A DNA stretch of 64,000 nt, from positions 801,597 to 865,596 of the forward strand of contig NZ_JALDNB010000002.1 of NCBI RefSeq assembly GCF_022699665.1. Reading direction: 5' to 3'. Under the pieces are notes generated by a model. It did no database searches and was not told the origin of the DNA. It saw only the letters and a list, made by a program, of their open reading frames with translations. The position numbers and the translations under genes are program-made. Below are positions 41,931-51,343 of the stretch, in pieces. Position 1 is the first letter of the stretch; each line of letters opens with the position of its first letter. The DNA is from Chryseobacterium aahli (GTDB lineage: Bacteria; Bacteroidota; Bacteroidia; Flavobacteriales; Weeksellaceae).

Positions 41931-41958
41931 TTTTGCATCATTCAAAACGATAAAGAAT

Positions 41959-43119
41959 ATGCAAATCAAAAATAAAAAAATCGCAATTATCGGCGGCGGT
42001 CCGGGTGGACTGACTTTAGCCAAACTTTTACAGCTTAAAAGAGCTGATGTGAAAGTGTACGAAAGAGATATCAATAAGGATGCACGTGTACAAGGCTCAC
42101 CACTCGATATGCATGAAGAATCGGGAATGGCAGCTTTAATCAAAGCTGATCTGTTAACCGAGTTTAAAAATAATTTCATGCCGGGTGCAGACAAAACATT
42201 GATCTTAAACGATCAGGCAGAAATCTTTTTCAGCGATCATGAAAACAATATCGAAGAAGATTTCGGCAACGAACATTTTCGTCCTGAAATTGACCGCGGT
42301 GTTTTAAGAAAGATTTTATTAGAGTCTTTGGAGCCTGAAACTATTGTCTGGAACAGTCATTTTATTTCTATGGAACCGCATAACGAAGGCTGGATACTAC
42401 ATTTTAAAGATGGTTTGTCGGTATATGCAGATCTCGTCATCGGTTCTGATGGCGCCAATTCAAAAATCCGTCCTTACCTGACAAATATTAAACCTTTTTA
42501 TTCTGGAGTGACCATGTTGGAAGGTAATGTTTATGATTCTAAAAAAGCGGTTCCGCAAATGCATTCACTGATTAACGGCGGAAAAATCATGGCTTTCGGA
42601 AACGAAAAAAATATTCTGATGGGTCAAAAAGGCGGTGGTGATCTCGGATTCTACGTAAGTTTTAAAACCAATGAAAATTGGGCAAAAGAGAGCGGAATTG
42701 ATTTCTCAGATCGAACTGAGGTTCTGAATTGGTTTAAAAAAGAATATTCTGACTGGAGCAATATCTGGTATGAATTATTTGAGAAAGCAGCTACTCCATT
42801 TATTCCGCGTCCGATTTATTGTGCGCCTTTAGATCAAACATGGAAAACTCTTCCGAATCTGACCATCATTGGTGATGCTGCTCATGTGATGCCGCCATTT
42901 GCAGGAGAAGGTGCAAATATGGCCATGCTTGATGCTCTTGAACTAAGTGATTGTCTGACTTCTGATGAGTACAGTTCTCTGCAGGAAGCTATTTCAGGTT
43001 ATGAAATAAAAATGCGCAAGAGAGCAGCAGATGCAGCGAAGGACTCGCTTGAAAATGGTGAGAAAATGCACTCGGAAAATGCATTAAATACAATGCTGGA
43101 ATTTTTTAATCCTCATTAA
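41959..43119 (+). CDS. FAD-dependent monooxygenase, TetX-like
   Basis: 386 residues of the PHBH-type flavoprotein monooxygenase family. FAD Rossmann motif AIIGGGPGGLTLAKLL (about 9-24), YERDINKDARVQGSPLDMHEESG, DG motif DLVIGSDGANSKIR, and GDAAHVMPPFAGEGANMAMLDAL. It is colinear with tetracycline-inactivating TetX. By my alignment the tetracycline-contacting Gln192, Arg213 and His234 of TetX correspond to Leu, Lys and Gly, so tetracycline is not a safe substrate call. The AraC gene precedes it. Confidence 0.87.
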   Translation: MQIKNKKIAIIGGGPGGLTLAKLLQLKRADVKVYERDINKDARVQGSPLDMHEESGMAALIKADLLTEFKNNFMPGADKTLILNDQAEIFFSDHENNIEEDFGNEHFRPEIDRGVLRKILLESLEPETIVWNSHFISMEPHNEGWILHFKDGLSVYADLVIGSDGANSKIRPYLTNIKPFYSGVTMLEGNVYDSKKAVPQMHSLINGGKIMAFGNEKNILMGQKGGGDLGFYVSFKTNENWAKESGIDFSDRTEVLNWFKKEYSDWSNIWYELFEKAATPFIPRPIYCAPLDQTWKTLPNLTIIGDAAHVMPPFAGEGANMAMLDALELSDCLTSDEYSSLQEAISGYEIKMRKRAADAAKDSLENGEKMHSENALNTMLEFFNPH

Positions 43120-43149
43120 TTGTTGTTTTTAATATCTAAAATTCATTTA

Positions 43150-43235
43150 AACGCAAAGTCTGCAAATTTTTTTTGACTACTGACTGCTTTTAAGTTAGGG
43201 CAAGGCGTTCTACTTAAATAGGAACACAAAGTTTT
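43150..43235 (+). repeat. Dispersed element ACGCAAAG...AAGGCGTT, copy 1
   Basis: Begins AACGCAAAGTC (43150), contains CAAGGCGTTCTACTT and ends ACACAAAGTTTT. The same ordered blocks occur at 53818-53902 and 63693-63775. Confidence 0.5.
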
Positions 43236-43260
43236 AAATAATTAAATTTTGATTGTATAA

Positions 43261-43291
43261 AAAAGACATCCGCAAAATGCGGATGTCTTTT
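43261..43291 (-). terminator. Terminator of the YceI gene
   Basis: 14-bp perfect stem AAAAGACATCCGCA/TGCGGATGTCTTTT with an AAA loop, 21 nt past the YceI stop. Confidence 0.85.
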
Positions 43292-43312
43292 CAAATATTT
43301 GTGAGAAAAAAA

Positions 43313-43990
43313 TTATTTTTTTGCAGCTTTCACATCGATAGCAATTTCGATGTCTTTGCTGATCATCCATTCTGCAGGATCTGCTTCAGAAGTTCCGAAT
43401 TTGATTCCCCAGTCTGCACGGTTTACTGTAAATTTAGCAGCAACAGTAGCTGATTTGTCTACTACATCTACTTTAGCAGGGAAAGTAACATTCATTGTTT
43501 TACCCAATAAAGTAAGGTTTCCGCTTACAGTTTTGTTAGCTCCGGCTACAGCGTCTGCTCCAGGTGTTGCCAAATCTTCAACTTTAGTGATTTTAAAATC
43601 AGCAGTCGGGAATTTTTCAACATTGAAGAAATCTTCATTCTTCAAGTGACCTTCAAGATCTGTAGATTTTTTATCTTTCTCAGTAACAGAAGCAGGATCT
43701 ACTTTGATCGATTTCATATCAATTACGAATTCTCCAGAAGCCAATTGGTTATCAGCAACAGATAATTCACCTGAAGTGATCGCAAGAGTTCCCCAACGTG
43801 GTGCCATACCTCCTTTGTGGAAAGCCTTCCAGTTTACTTTAGATGCCGCAACATCAACTGCTAAAACATCACCTTTCTTTTCAGCAACAGTTTGCTCTTG
43901 ACCTGCAGTTGCAGTTTCTGTTTTTTTGTCTCCACAAGAAGCCAATAATAGACCCATACCTGCTAAAGCGATTACACTGATTTTTTTCAT
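43313..43990 (-). CDS. YceI-family lipoprotein
   Basis: 225 residues. Lipoprotein signal ending LLASC (Cys19). YceI lipocalin-like barrel from about residue 48: DVAASKVNWKAFHKGG, GELSVADNQLASGEFVIDMKSI, DLEGHLKNEDFFNVEKFPTADFKI, and AKFTVNRADWGIKFG. Members bind isoprenoid or other hydrophobic molecules in the periplasm. Single gene with -7 box TATTTTTG at 44049-44042 and a strong terminator. Confidence 0.92.
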   Translation of the reverse strand: MKKISVIALAGMGLLLASCGDKKTETATAGQEQTVAEKKGDVLAVDVAASKVNWKAFHKGGMAPRWGTLAITSGELSVADNQLASGEFVIDMKSIKVDPASVTEKDKKSTDLEGHLKNEDFFNVEKFPTADFKITKVEDLATPGADAVAGANKTVSGNLTLLGKTMNVTFPAKVDVVDKSATVAAKFTVNRADWGIKFGTSEADPAEWMISKDIEIAIDVKAAKK

Positions 43991-44041
43991 TTTTTTTAAA
44001 ATTTAATATTGTTATTGATTAAGTATTGCTTTACTAAACAG

Positions 44042-44049
44042 CAAAAATA
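44042..44049 (-). promoter_or_regulatory. -7 box of the YceI gene
   Basis: TATTTTTG on the minus strand, about 50 nt before the ATG. Confidence 0.5.
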
Positions 44050-44241
44050 CCGTTTTATTATTTTTAACTGTGCAAACCTCGGAAAAATTTATGGTTTGTG
44101 TCATTAACATAGGATAAGAAAATGAAAAAATATGAGATTTAAGATTTTTTGTCTGTCGAAAAGTGATTTATAAAAGCAATCACCAAAACACAAAAAAGGT
44201 ACAAATTAAAGAAACTTATGCCTTTTTTGAGAAATCTAGAT

Positions 44242-45111
44242 TTATTTCATTTTTCTAATTGAAAGTATCGACTGTAAGATGACAGAAAGCATTACGAAAA
44301 ACAAGCCCATATAAAATGAAAAGTTAACTTCTTTGCCTTCATCAAAAAACAAAAATGCAATAATAATCGCATAAATTGGCTCGAGATTAAATGATAAATT
44401 AACTGTAAACGCTGATATTTTTTTTAATACTTCGGTAACTGACACATACAAAATAACAGTGCAGAAAACAGATAATAATACCAAATAAAAAGTATCTTTC
44501 AAATTAGGAATTATGCTTTCCGCAGGAAAAAAATATAAGTAAACCGGAAGCAAAACTCCAAGACCGGCGGTTCCTCCAATCATCTGATAATAATTAATGA
44601 TTTTGCTATCGTAACTATTTGCAAGTCGTTTGTTGAAAATCGTATAAAGTGCTGCAAAAGCTGAAGAAACTACTCCAAATAAAATCCCTAACTGATAGGA
44701 ATCATCAAAATGAAATATTAAACTAATCCCCAACAATGTTATTCCACTCAACACCATTTCGGAAAGAACAAACCGTTTTCTATCAATAAGAGGTTTGAAA
44801 ATTGCCGTAAAAAAACTTGTAAGACTATAACAAACTACACCAACAGAGATGTTTGAATATTTTATACTTGCATAGAAAAACACCCAATGGACAGTAATAA
44901 GCAATCCTATTTTTGCAATTCCTAGTTTCTCTTTTGGGCTTATACGATTGTTAATTTTTAGCAACTTTAAAACTAAAAAAAGAAAAATTGAAGAGAAGAA
45001 CACTCTATACCAGGTTAGTAATCCTTCATTTAGAGTAATAAGTTTTCCAAAAACTCCTGTGAACCCAGCCAATATTACAGCAATATGTAATAAAAAATAT
45101 GTTTTTTTCAT
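44242..45111 (-). CDS. EamA/DMT-family transporter
   Basis: 289 residues with ten predicted transmembrane helices in two EamA repeats (about 8-140 and 150-280); GVVCYSLTSFFTAIFKPLIDRKR and FNLEPIYAIIIAFLFFDEGKEV mark the ends of repeats. Drug/metabolite transporters export amino acids, nucleobases or other small molecules. The gene has an unusual leader of about 180 nt with a short open frame and two hairpins, which suggests control by translation or attenuation. Substrate not known. Confidence 0.87.
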   Translation of the reverse strand: MKKTYFLLHIAVILAGFTGVFGKLITLNEGLLTWYRVFFSSIFLFLVLKLLKINNRISPKEKLGIAKIGLLITVHWVFFYASIKYSNISVGVVCYSLTSFFTAIFKPLIDRKRFVLSEMVLSGITLLGISLIFHFDDSYQLGILFGVVSSAFAALYTIFNKRLANSYDSKIINYYQMIGGTAGLGVLLPVYLYFFPAESIIPNLKDTFYLVLLSVFCTVILYVSVTEVLKKISAFTVNLSFNLEPIYAIIIAFLFFDEGKEVNFSFYMGLFFVMLSVILQSILSIRKMK

Positions 45112-45123
45112 AAAATTGTCCTA

Positions 45124-45216
45124 CTTGTTCCATGTTAGAACAAGCCTTTTAAACGTTAATATTTAATTGAGAATGAAGTATAGCAAAGACACTGATTAGA
45201 AACCAGGCTACACTTC
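45124..45216 (-). promoter_or_regulatory. Structured leader RNA of the EamA gene (two hairpins)
   Basis: Hairpin 1 (nearest the leader ORF): 45207-45216 with 45175-45184, 10 bp, using a G-U pair that exists only on the minus-strand RNA. Hairpin 2: CTTGTTC at 45130-45124 of the plus strand with GAACAAG at 45138-45144, just before the EamA start. No intrinsic terminator T-run was seen. Confidence 0.4.
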
Positions 45217-45233
45217 TTTGACGAAAAGAAATA

Positions 45234-45272
45234 TTAAACGATTGGTGGAGGAAGACAACTTTTGCGGTTCAT
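45234..45272 (-). CDS. Candidate 12-residue leader peptide with PPP
   Basis: ATG at 45272 to TAA at 45234 encodes MNRKSCLPPPIV, with three consecutive Pro codons that are known to slow ribosomes. It lies about 24 nt downstream of a -7 box (45303-45296) and upstream of the two hairpins. No homologue search was possible, and the frame could be chance. Confidence 0.35.
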   Translation of the reverse strand: MNRKSCLPPPIV

Positions 45273-45295
45273 ATTGTTTTAATTGCTTAAGGTTG

Positions 45296-45303
45296 CAAAT
45301 ATA
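45296..45303 (-). promoter_or_regulatory. -7 box of the EamA transcript
   Basis: TATATTTG on the minus strand, about 185 nt upstream of the EamA ATG. It implies an unusually long leader for this genome. Confidence 0.45.
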
Positions 45304-45779
45304 ACAAAAAAACAGCAGGTAAAAAGGGTTCAGCAATAGCGGGTGTAAATTTTACAATTCAAATTTTGTACTTCGATTCAATTTTGTATTTTAGTTGAAA
45401 GTTTCGGCTTCGAAATGCCAACCATCTCCAAGCTCCCAAATCGTTAACTTAAAATTTTAAGTAGCCATTATATAAAAATCATAGCATTAATTTCATTAAT
45501 TAAAAGAACGGTTTTACACAAAGAGAGTTTTATAATTTAGTGAATGAATTTTTGAAGATTTTAGAAAAAGTCTTTAAAATATTATTACTATTGACAAAGA
45601 AACAATTGATAGAATTATACTCTTAATGAAAGATGGACACTGAAAAATTTCGCTAAAACGGGTTTACACAATATAACGTTACCATTCAAAAAAGAGAATA
45701 CGTTGATGCTAAATTAGCAGTATGTTGATAATAAAATGTAATATCCAACCTCCATCAATTGTCCTATCTAAAAACCTAC
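45304..45779. other. Gene-free stretch upstream of the receptor gene
   Basis: About 475 nt with no convincing open frame, repeat family or terminator. It must hold the promoter of the receptor at 45780, but no exact TAnnTTTG box could be placed with confidence. Confidence 0.4.
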
Positions 45780-48098
45780 ATGAAATTTAACTTCTTTTTT
45801 CTCTTTTTCTTTTCTTTCATCAGCTCATTTGCTCAGAAAAATTTAAGTATCAATGGGACAATTATCAATCATAATCAGAAAAAACTGACTTCACCCATTG
45901 TAGTTTATTTATTTGATCATGAAAATCATTTGATAAAATCTACGATTACTCAGGATGCAAAATTCGAATTTCATCAGTTACAGTCAAACAATTATTATCT
46001 TCAAATTTCTTCGGATGACACTGTTCAGAAAGAAAAACCATTTTATTTAGAGAAAAATTTAGATTTTAAAATTATTTACGAACCAAAAGTTCAACAGATT
46101 GAGGAAGTTAATCTCGTCGGAAAGAAAAATAATTTCAAAGTTGAGAACGGAAACATCACTTTGGAGGTCGCCAACTCTCCTCTCAATAAATTACCAACCT
46201 CTACAGAATTATTATCAAAATTACCTTTTGTAATGATGGATGCCAATGGCGAAGGGCTTTTATTTGTCGGAAAAGGCGTTCCGTTATTGTATATTGATAG
46301 CCAAAGAGTAGATTTTGCAACCTTATCAGGAATTGCCGTGGACGACATCAAATCTGTAGAAATTATCAGAAATCCATCCGTAAAATATGAGTCGGAAGGG
46401 AAAGCTGTCATTAAGATCAATCTTAAAAAAAGTAGAAAAGACGGTACTCAGCTCAGCATTTCTGAAACGGCGACTTTTCAAAAACGATTCAGAAATCATT
46501 TCACAGTCAATTATCAGCAGAAAAAAAATAAAACAGAGTGGAAACTCAATGCCGCATATAATCAAATCAATCATTGGGAAAGTAACGGTTTCGAATATTC
46601 GGTACCTAGCAAAAATATTTATTCTGATTATGTAATTACCTCGATTACCAAACGTCCACAAACCATTTTTGGAGGAAGTTTATATCATGAATTGAACGAT
46701 GGTGATTATATTACTTTGACCGTCAACAGTAATTTCAGACCAGATAAAGGTGATAATAATACCAACACGTTGTATTCTGAAAATGGAAATTCTTCTTACA
46801 CCAAAACACTGAATCAACAGGACAGTAAACGGTCAACCATTAATTCCATATTTAATTACAATAAAAAATTAACGAATTGGGATGCAAACATTTTTACAGG
46901 ACTTCAATACAACAGAGAAAGTAATAATGTCGACTACATTTTTTACAATGATATTAATAATTCAGGGTATGAATTTAGCCAGTTTCGTAGTCGATTGTAC
47001 TCCGGGAACGTGTATTCCGGAAGAATTGATTTTGAAAAGAAATTTGATGAAAAACATATTTTAGAATTGGGAGGAAGCTACACAAGTGCCGAAACCAATA
47101 CAGACAACACCACCGATTACCGGAATAATCAGGCAATTGAATATTATAAATATCAATTTAAAGAAAGTAATTTAGCATCTTATGCCAACCTTGGTTTGGA
47201 TATCAATAAATGGAACCTAAAAGGTGGAATAAGAATGGAAACCACTTCTACTAAAGGTTTTGAACCGATTATTAATGAAACTAAAATCGAAAGAGATTAT
47301 GTGGACTGGTTTCCCAATGCTGAAGTAAATTTTAAGCAAAATGAAGATTATACATACACATTAAATTTCAGAAAAAGCATCTCCAGACCCAACTATGGAA
47401 ATCTTGCTGCCGGCGGATTATACGGAAGTCCATATGTAGAATATGTAGGAAATCCTGATTTGGTTCCGACTTATACTAACACGGTTTCTTTCACAAGTAA
47501 TCTGAAGAAATGGTCTTTGAATGCATCTTTTTACACCAGTAAAAATCCGATTGGTTACACTTTGGTTTATGATGAAAGCAGAAATATTTCAAAGTTTACG
47601 ATGGTTAATTTTGATAAAGAATTTGGTGCAAATGTAGGTCTTGACTTCCCAATTGAATGGAAAAAATGGACTTCACAAAACAGTTTGTCTTTAAATTATG
47701 ATAAGACCGAAGATTCTTTAGCCGTCATCAAAAAATCTACACCTTACCTTTACTTCTCAACCAACAATACGTTTACTTTGTTGAAGCATTTATCTTTTCT
47801 GCTTGATGGCTCTTACATCACACAACGCACAGCAGGATTGTATGAAGTAAATGATATGTGTTTGGTTAATCTCGGACTTACTTCTTCCGTTTCAAATTTT
47901 GATTTTACAGTTCGTTACAATGATGTTTTTAATCAAATGAATTACATCCAAAAAATGAGCTATAATCAAATGTCTTCTACAGGAACTTTTTTCGGAAACA
48001 CACCTACTCTATCTTTTGCTGTAAAATATAATTTCGGAAAGCTGCTCAAATCAAATTACAAGCAAAATACGGTGAATGAGACGTCGGATAGATTGTGA
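45780..48098 (+). CDS. Outer-membrane beta-barrel/TonB-dependent receptor family protein
   Basis: 772 residues from the ATG at 45780, which starts a clean signal peptide (MKFNFFFLFFFSFISSFAQ); an upstream TTG is less likely. An N-terminal carboxypeptidase-regulatory-like beta domain (about 20-100, INGTIINHNQKKL) is followed by a plug-like region (KLPFVMMDANGEGLLFVGKG, VDDIKSVEIIRNPSVKYESEG) and a large barrel. This is the receptor-like OMP_b-brl_3 architecture. Substrate unknown. TlpA-like and TraB proteins follow. Confidence 0.87.
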   Translation: MKFNFFFLFFFSFISSFAQKNLSINGTIINHNQKKLTSPIVVYLFDHENHLIKSTITQDAKFEFHQLQSNNYYLQISSDDTVQKEKPFYLEKNLDFKIIYEPKVQQIEEVNLVGKKNNFKVENGNITLEVANSPLNKLPTSTELLSKLPFVMMDANGEGLLFVGKGVPLLYIDSQRVDFATLSGIAVDDIKSVEIIRNPSVKYESEGKAVIKINLKKSRKDGTQLSISETATFQKRFRNHFTVNYQQKKNKTEWKLNAAYNQINHWESNGFEYSVPSKNIYSDYVITSITKRPQTIFGGSLYHELNDGDYITLTVNSNFRPDKGDNNTNTLYSENGNSSYTKTLNQQDSKRSTINSIFNYNKKLTNWDANIFTGLQYNRESNNVDYIFYNDINNSGYEFSQFRSRLYSGNVYSGRIDFEKKFDEKHILELGGSYTSAETNTDNTTDYRNNQAIEYYKYQFKESNLASYANLGLDINKWNLKGGIRMETTSTKGFEPIINETKIERDYVDWFPNAEVNFKQNEDYTYTLNFRKSISRPNYGNLAAGGLYGSPYVEYVGNPDLVPTYTNTVSFTSNLKKWSLNASFYTSKNPIGYTLVYDESRNISKFTMVNFDKEFGANVGLDFPIEWKKWTSQNSLSLNYDKTEDSLAVIKKSTPYLYFSTNNTFTLLKHLSFLLDGSYITQRTAGLYEVNDMCLVNLGLTSSVSNFDFTVRYNDVFNQMNYIQKMSYNQMSSTGTFFGNTPTLSFAVKYNFGKLLKSNYKQNTVNETSDRL

Positions 48099-48252
48099 GT
48101 AATTTTTTGATGGTGTTAAAATTAAATTGCTGGTTAACTTTAAAATAGTTTTTCATTTATACGTGATTTTTGTTTGTATTCTTTATATTTGATTTTACAG
48201 AATTTAAAAGTAACAATTGGAATTCTATAAATTTTATCAAACAAATCAAAGC

Positions 48253-48930
48253 ATGAAAAACATCATGAAATTTATTCTTTTCGGACTCCTTATTTTTGGG
48301 AATTTTACTTTTGCCCAAAAGACTTACTACAAAATTAATGGCGCAAAACTTACTGATGAAAACGATTATAATCAGGTAAAAGAGAAGATTGCAAAAGGAG
48401 GAAAACTAGAAGAATTAATATTAAAAACCGAAACTAAAAAAGATTCAATCATCAACACCGTAAGAATCGGAATTATTTCGACGACACCTGATGGCTTCGA
48501 TCCGTACGGAGAAACTAAAAAATACATAGGAACAAAATTCCACATCGAAAAATTTGTTGATGAGAACCAGAAAAACTTCAAAGAAAATTATCTTGTAGGA
48601 AAACCTACGTTGATCAATTTTTGGTTTACAAGATGTCCGCCTTGCATTGATGAAATTCCTTTATTAAATGAGATGAAGGACAAATTTGGAGATCAAGTTA
48701 ATTTCATTACAATTTCATTCAATGACAAGAAAACAATCGATGAATTTGTAAAACAACAGCCTTTTAACTTTAAACATATTCATAGTGCTAAAAAACAAAT
48801 TGATGATTTAAAAATTTCGGCTTATCCCACAACTTTGATTTTAGATAAAAACGGTATTGTGAAATTTGTTTTTGGTGAAGTCACTTATGATGTAAAAGAT
48901 ATTGATGTAATTCTTGATGGCCTGCAGTGA
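48253..48930 (+). CDS. TlpA-like exported thiol-disulfide protein
   Basis: 225 residues from the ATG at 48253 (MKNIMKFILFGLLIFGNFTFAQ signal); the upstream TTG is not needed. The thioredoxin domain is at about 100-225 with active site RCPPC in LINFWFTRCPPCIDEIPLL, and cis-Pro in SAYPTTLILDKNG. It probably reduces or exchanges disulfides in the periplasm. The N-terminal 80 residues are unique. Close to the receptor gene but with a 150-nt gap. Confidence 0.87.
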   Translation: MKNIMKFILFGLLIFGNFTFAQKTYYKINGAKLTDENDYNQVKEKIAKGGKLEELILKTETKKDSIINTVRIGIISTTPDGFDPYGETKKYIGTKFHIEKFVDENQKNFKENYLVGKPTLINFWFTRCPPCIDEIPLLNEMKDKFGDQVNFITISFNDKKTIDEFVKQQPFNFKHIHSAKKQIDDLKISAYPTTLILDKNGIVKFVFGEVTYDVKDIDVILDGLQ

Positions 48931-49001
48931 TAAATTCATTGATCATATTGGCTTTTAAAATCAATATCAATTCATAAGAATACCAGCAAAAATACCTCAT
49001 T

Positions 49002-49856
49002 ATGAAAAAAATATTTTTACTTTCTCTTCTATTCCAAATCTTCTATGCATCTGCTCAAAATACCATTTTATGGACTATCAAAAAAGAAGGAAACCCTCAT
49101 ACATCATATCTTTTGGGAACGTATCACCAGATGGGAAATTCTTATGTAGACTCTCTGAAATCCGTAACGCGTGCGCTTCAATCTTCACAACTCGCGATCT
49201 TTGAAAATATTGATACCGGTGAAAATTTAATAAAACTTCTTAATTCAAGAACTGAAAATTTTAGTTATAAAGAAAAACTCAGTAAAAAATATCTGAAAGA
49301 TTTAGAAGAAATCGCAAAAAACTGGGCAGTTCCTGTTTCTAAATTATCACCTCCTGAACTGCGATTAAAATTGGAACAAGTTTACTATGAAACGCAATGT
49401 GGTACGATAAAACCTACCGATACTTCTACAGTTTTTGACAACTATCTCATTAAAATTGCACAAAATAACTCTGTTCAGGTTTTGGGTTTAGAAAGTAATG
49501 ACTTGATGACCTCCTACATCAATCAAACCGACCGCACAGAGTGGAAAGATGTGAAAAAAGAAATCTACACTTGGGTAGACAACATCAAATTGAAGCGGGA
49601 AACCAAAACGCTTTGCAGCATGGCAGAAGCATACAAAAAACAAAAATTAGATTATCAGTTGGATTCTGAATGCGCAGAAACTGTAATAATCAGCTCGAGA
49701 AATGCGGTTTGGTTGCCAATTATAGAAAAAAATATTGCTGAGAAAAACAGCTTCATTGCTGTAGGATATGCTCACCTCACCGGAAAATGTGGGTTGGTTA
49801 CTCAACTTAGAAAAACCGGTTACAAGGTTGAGCCTGTTTATGATTTAAGCAAATAA
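49002..49856 (+). CDS. TraB/GumN-family exported protein
   Basis: 284 residues, signal peptide 1-18 (ASAQ). TraB/GumN pattern: ILWTIKKEGNPHTSYLLGTYH near the start, central EXX(S)N region QVLGLESNDLMTSYI, and C-terminal SFIAVGYAHLTGKCGLVTQLRKTGYKVEPV. The fold is related to the EreA/ChaN/TIKI hydrolase-like group, with conserved Glu and His residues. Substrate unknown. It follows the TlpA-like gene by 71 nt. Confidence 0.87.
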   Translation: MKKIFLLSLLFQIFYASAQNTILWTIKKEGNPHTSYLLGTYHQMGNSYVDSLKSVTRALQSSQLAIFENIDTGENLIKLLNSRTENFSYKEKLSKKYLKDLEEIAKNWAVPVSKLSPPELRLKLEQVYYETQCGTIKPTDTSTVFDNYLIKIAQNNSVQVLGLESNDLMTSYINQTDRTEWKDVKKEIYTWVDNIKLKRETKTLCSMAEAYKKQKLDYQLDSECAETVIISSRNAVWLPIIEKNIAEKNSFIAVGYAHLTGKCGLVTQLRKTGYKVEPVYDLSK

Positions 49857-50095
49857 AAATTTTAAATATTTTTTTGAAAAACGATTGTCGATTGATTTCA
49901 ATTTATTTGGGGTTTTATCAAATGGCCACCGTTATTATTTTACCGAAAATAGATTCTCCATAATCAATTTAACTTTATTTACAGAGTTATTTTCTTAATG
50001 CTTTTTTTTTAAATTTGAATACAGTAATTTAGATTGATTTATTACGTTTACCTAAAAATTACACCAAATCTTAATACAACAAAAAAGTAAAAAAT

Positions 50096-50566
50096 ATGAG
50101 TTACGATTTAATGGTATTTAGAAAAGAAGCCGCTCCGACGACGAGGACTGAATTTATGAAATGGTATGATGAACAAACCGAATGGACAGAAGATCATGGT
50201 TATGATGACCCTGCAAACACTTCGCCGGAATTACAAAATTGGTTCTCTGAAATGATTAAAACTTTTCCTGCAATGAATGGACCGTTTGCAAGCGATGACG
50301 ATGATGATAGCCCGTACGTGACTGATTATAGTATAGGAAATAATGTTATCTATGCTGCATTTTCATGGTCTTTAACTGAACAGGCTTACGATTTAATGTT
50401 AAAACTTGCAGAAAAACACAAAGTTGGTTTCTTTGATACCAGTAGCGACAACGGAGATATATTATTTCCAGACAACGGAAAGTTAAAATCTATTGACAAT
50501 AGAACCAATACTTCTAGTGATTCGACAAACGAGCAGGAAAACAAATCTTGGTGGAAATTTTGGTAA
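50096..50566 (+). CDS. Orphan soluble protein (SYDLMVF family)
   Basis: 156 residues, no signal peptide. Starts MSYDLMVFRKEAAPTTRTEF and contains FPAMNGPFA with an acidic DDDDD loop. The body is acidic, and the end is SWWKFW. The SYDLMVF start resembles small conserved orphans often seen next to immunity-type genes, but I cannot name the family. Followed 19 nt later by another orphan. Confidence 0.6.
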   Translation: MSYDLMVFRKEAAPTTRTEFMKWYDEQTEWTEDHGYDDPANTSPELQNWFSEMIKTFPAMNGPFASDDDDDSPYVTDYSIGNNVIYAAFSWSLTEQAYDLMLKLAEKHKVGFFDTSSDNGDILFPDNGKLKSIDNRTNTSSDSTNEQENKSWWKFW

Positions 50567-50585
50567 ACTTAATCATTCTGTAATT

Positions 50586-51293
50586 ATGATTATCATTGAA
50601 AGAAATGAAATAAACTTCAAACGATACGGTTCACCAATGGATGAAAGAGATTTGATTTATCTGTTAGATAAGTATATTGAACCTACTTCTAACCCATTTT
50701 ATGGCGACGAATACTGTACTTCTGTTACGTTAATTGACGGAACGCTTCTTCCCTGTGTTGCATTCAGACATCAACAGAAAACAATTGAGCTTATATACAA
50801 AGCATTGCACGAAAAACGTTACGGAATCAAAGATAAAAAACCTTGCGATACAGAATTTCTTCAAAAAGGAATAATTGAGCACTATCTCACTTCCGAAAAC
50901 ATTCTAAAGTTTGATTCTGACACTATAAAAGTTGAAAAATGCAAGTATGCAATGCCAGAAAGGGTTCTACAAAAAATAGTCAGCGTTCCCACACACTATT
51001 TTCTTGCAAAGTTTAAAGATGGAAGCTATGAAAATTTTCGGCGTGGTGAAGGACAGTTTTATGAACTTCCATTCAACAAAAGTTTAGATGACATTGTAGA
51101 AATATTTAATTCAGCATTAATGCTTCAAAATAATGAAATTATTGAATTGAAAGATTTAATGGATTGGAAGAATAATGAATCAAACTTAAAAACAATACAT
51201 ATTTCCAAACCTTATTTTGTTTGTTATATAGGTCATTCTAATTATAATGATTTTGTAGAGGAAATTGAGAATGTAAAAATAAAATTTCTGTAG
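50586..51293 (+). CDS. Uncharacterised cytosolic protein
   Basis: Not recognised. 235 residues from the ATG at 50586 (MIIIERNEINFKRYG); a longer frame would overlap the previous gene by 74 nt. Five cysteines are scattered (YCTSVTL, LPCVAF, KPCDTE, EKCKYA, FVCYIG) without a clear motif. It forms a pair with the preceding orphan, and a terminator follows. Confidence 0.6.
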   Translation: MIIIERNEINFKRYGSPMDERDLIYLLDKYIEPTSNPFYGDEYCTSVTLIDGTLLPCVAFRHQQKTIELIYKALHEKRYGIKDKKPCDTEFLQKGIIEHYLTSENILKFDSDTIKVEKCKYAMPERVLQKIVSVPTHYFLAKFKDGSYENFRRGEGQFYELPFNKSLDDIVEIFNSALMLQNNEIIELKDLMDWKNNESNLKTIHISKPYFVCYIGHSNYNDFVEEIENVKIKFL

Positions 51294-51311
51294 ATTTTTA
51301 AAGAAACAAAA

Positions 51312-51337
51312 AAAGAGAAACTGTGAAGTTTCTCTTT
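51312..51337. terminator. Terminator between the orphan gene and gldG
   Basis: 10-bp stem AAAGAGAAAC/GTTTCTCTTT with a 6-nt loop lies between convergent genes. Confidence 0.7.
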
Positions 51338-51343
51338 CTATTT

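Noticed and set aside
43350..43901. Plus-strand frames opposite the YceI gene
   Set aside because: Produced by the codon bias of the YceI gene; no signal or domain.
45112..45303. Known riboswitch (for example SAM or TPP type) upstream of the EamA gene
   Set aside because: No recognisable conserved core of a known class; only a mini-ORF and two simple hairpins are visible.
46091..46661. Two overlapping minus-strand open frames of about 110 codons
   Set aside because: They lie inside the receptor gene at 45780-48098, with no start context or homology.
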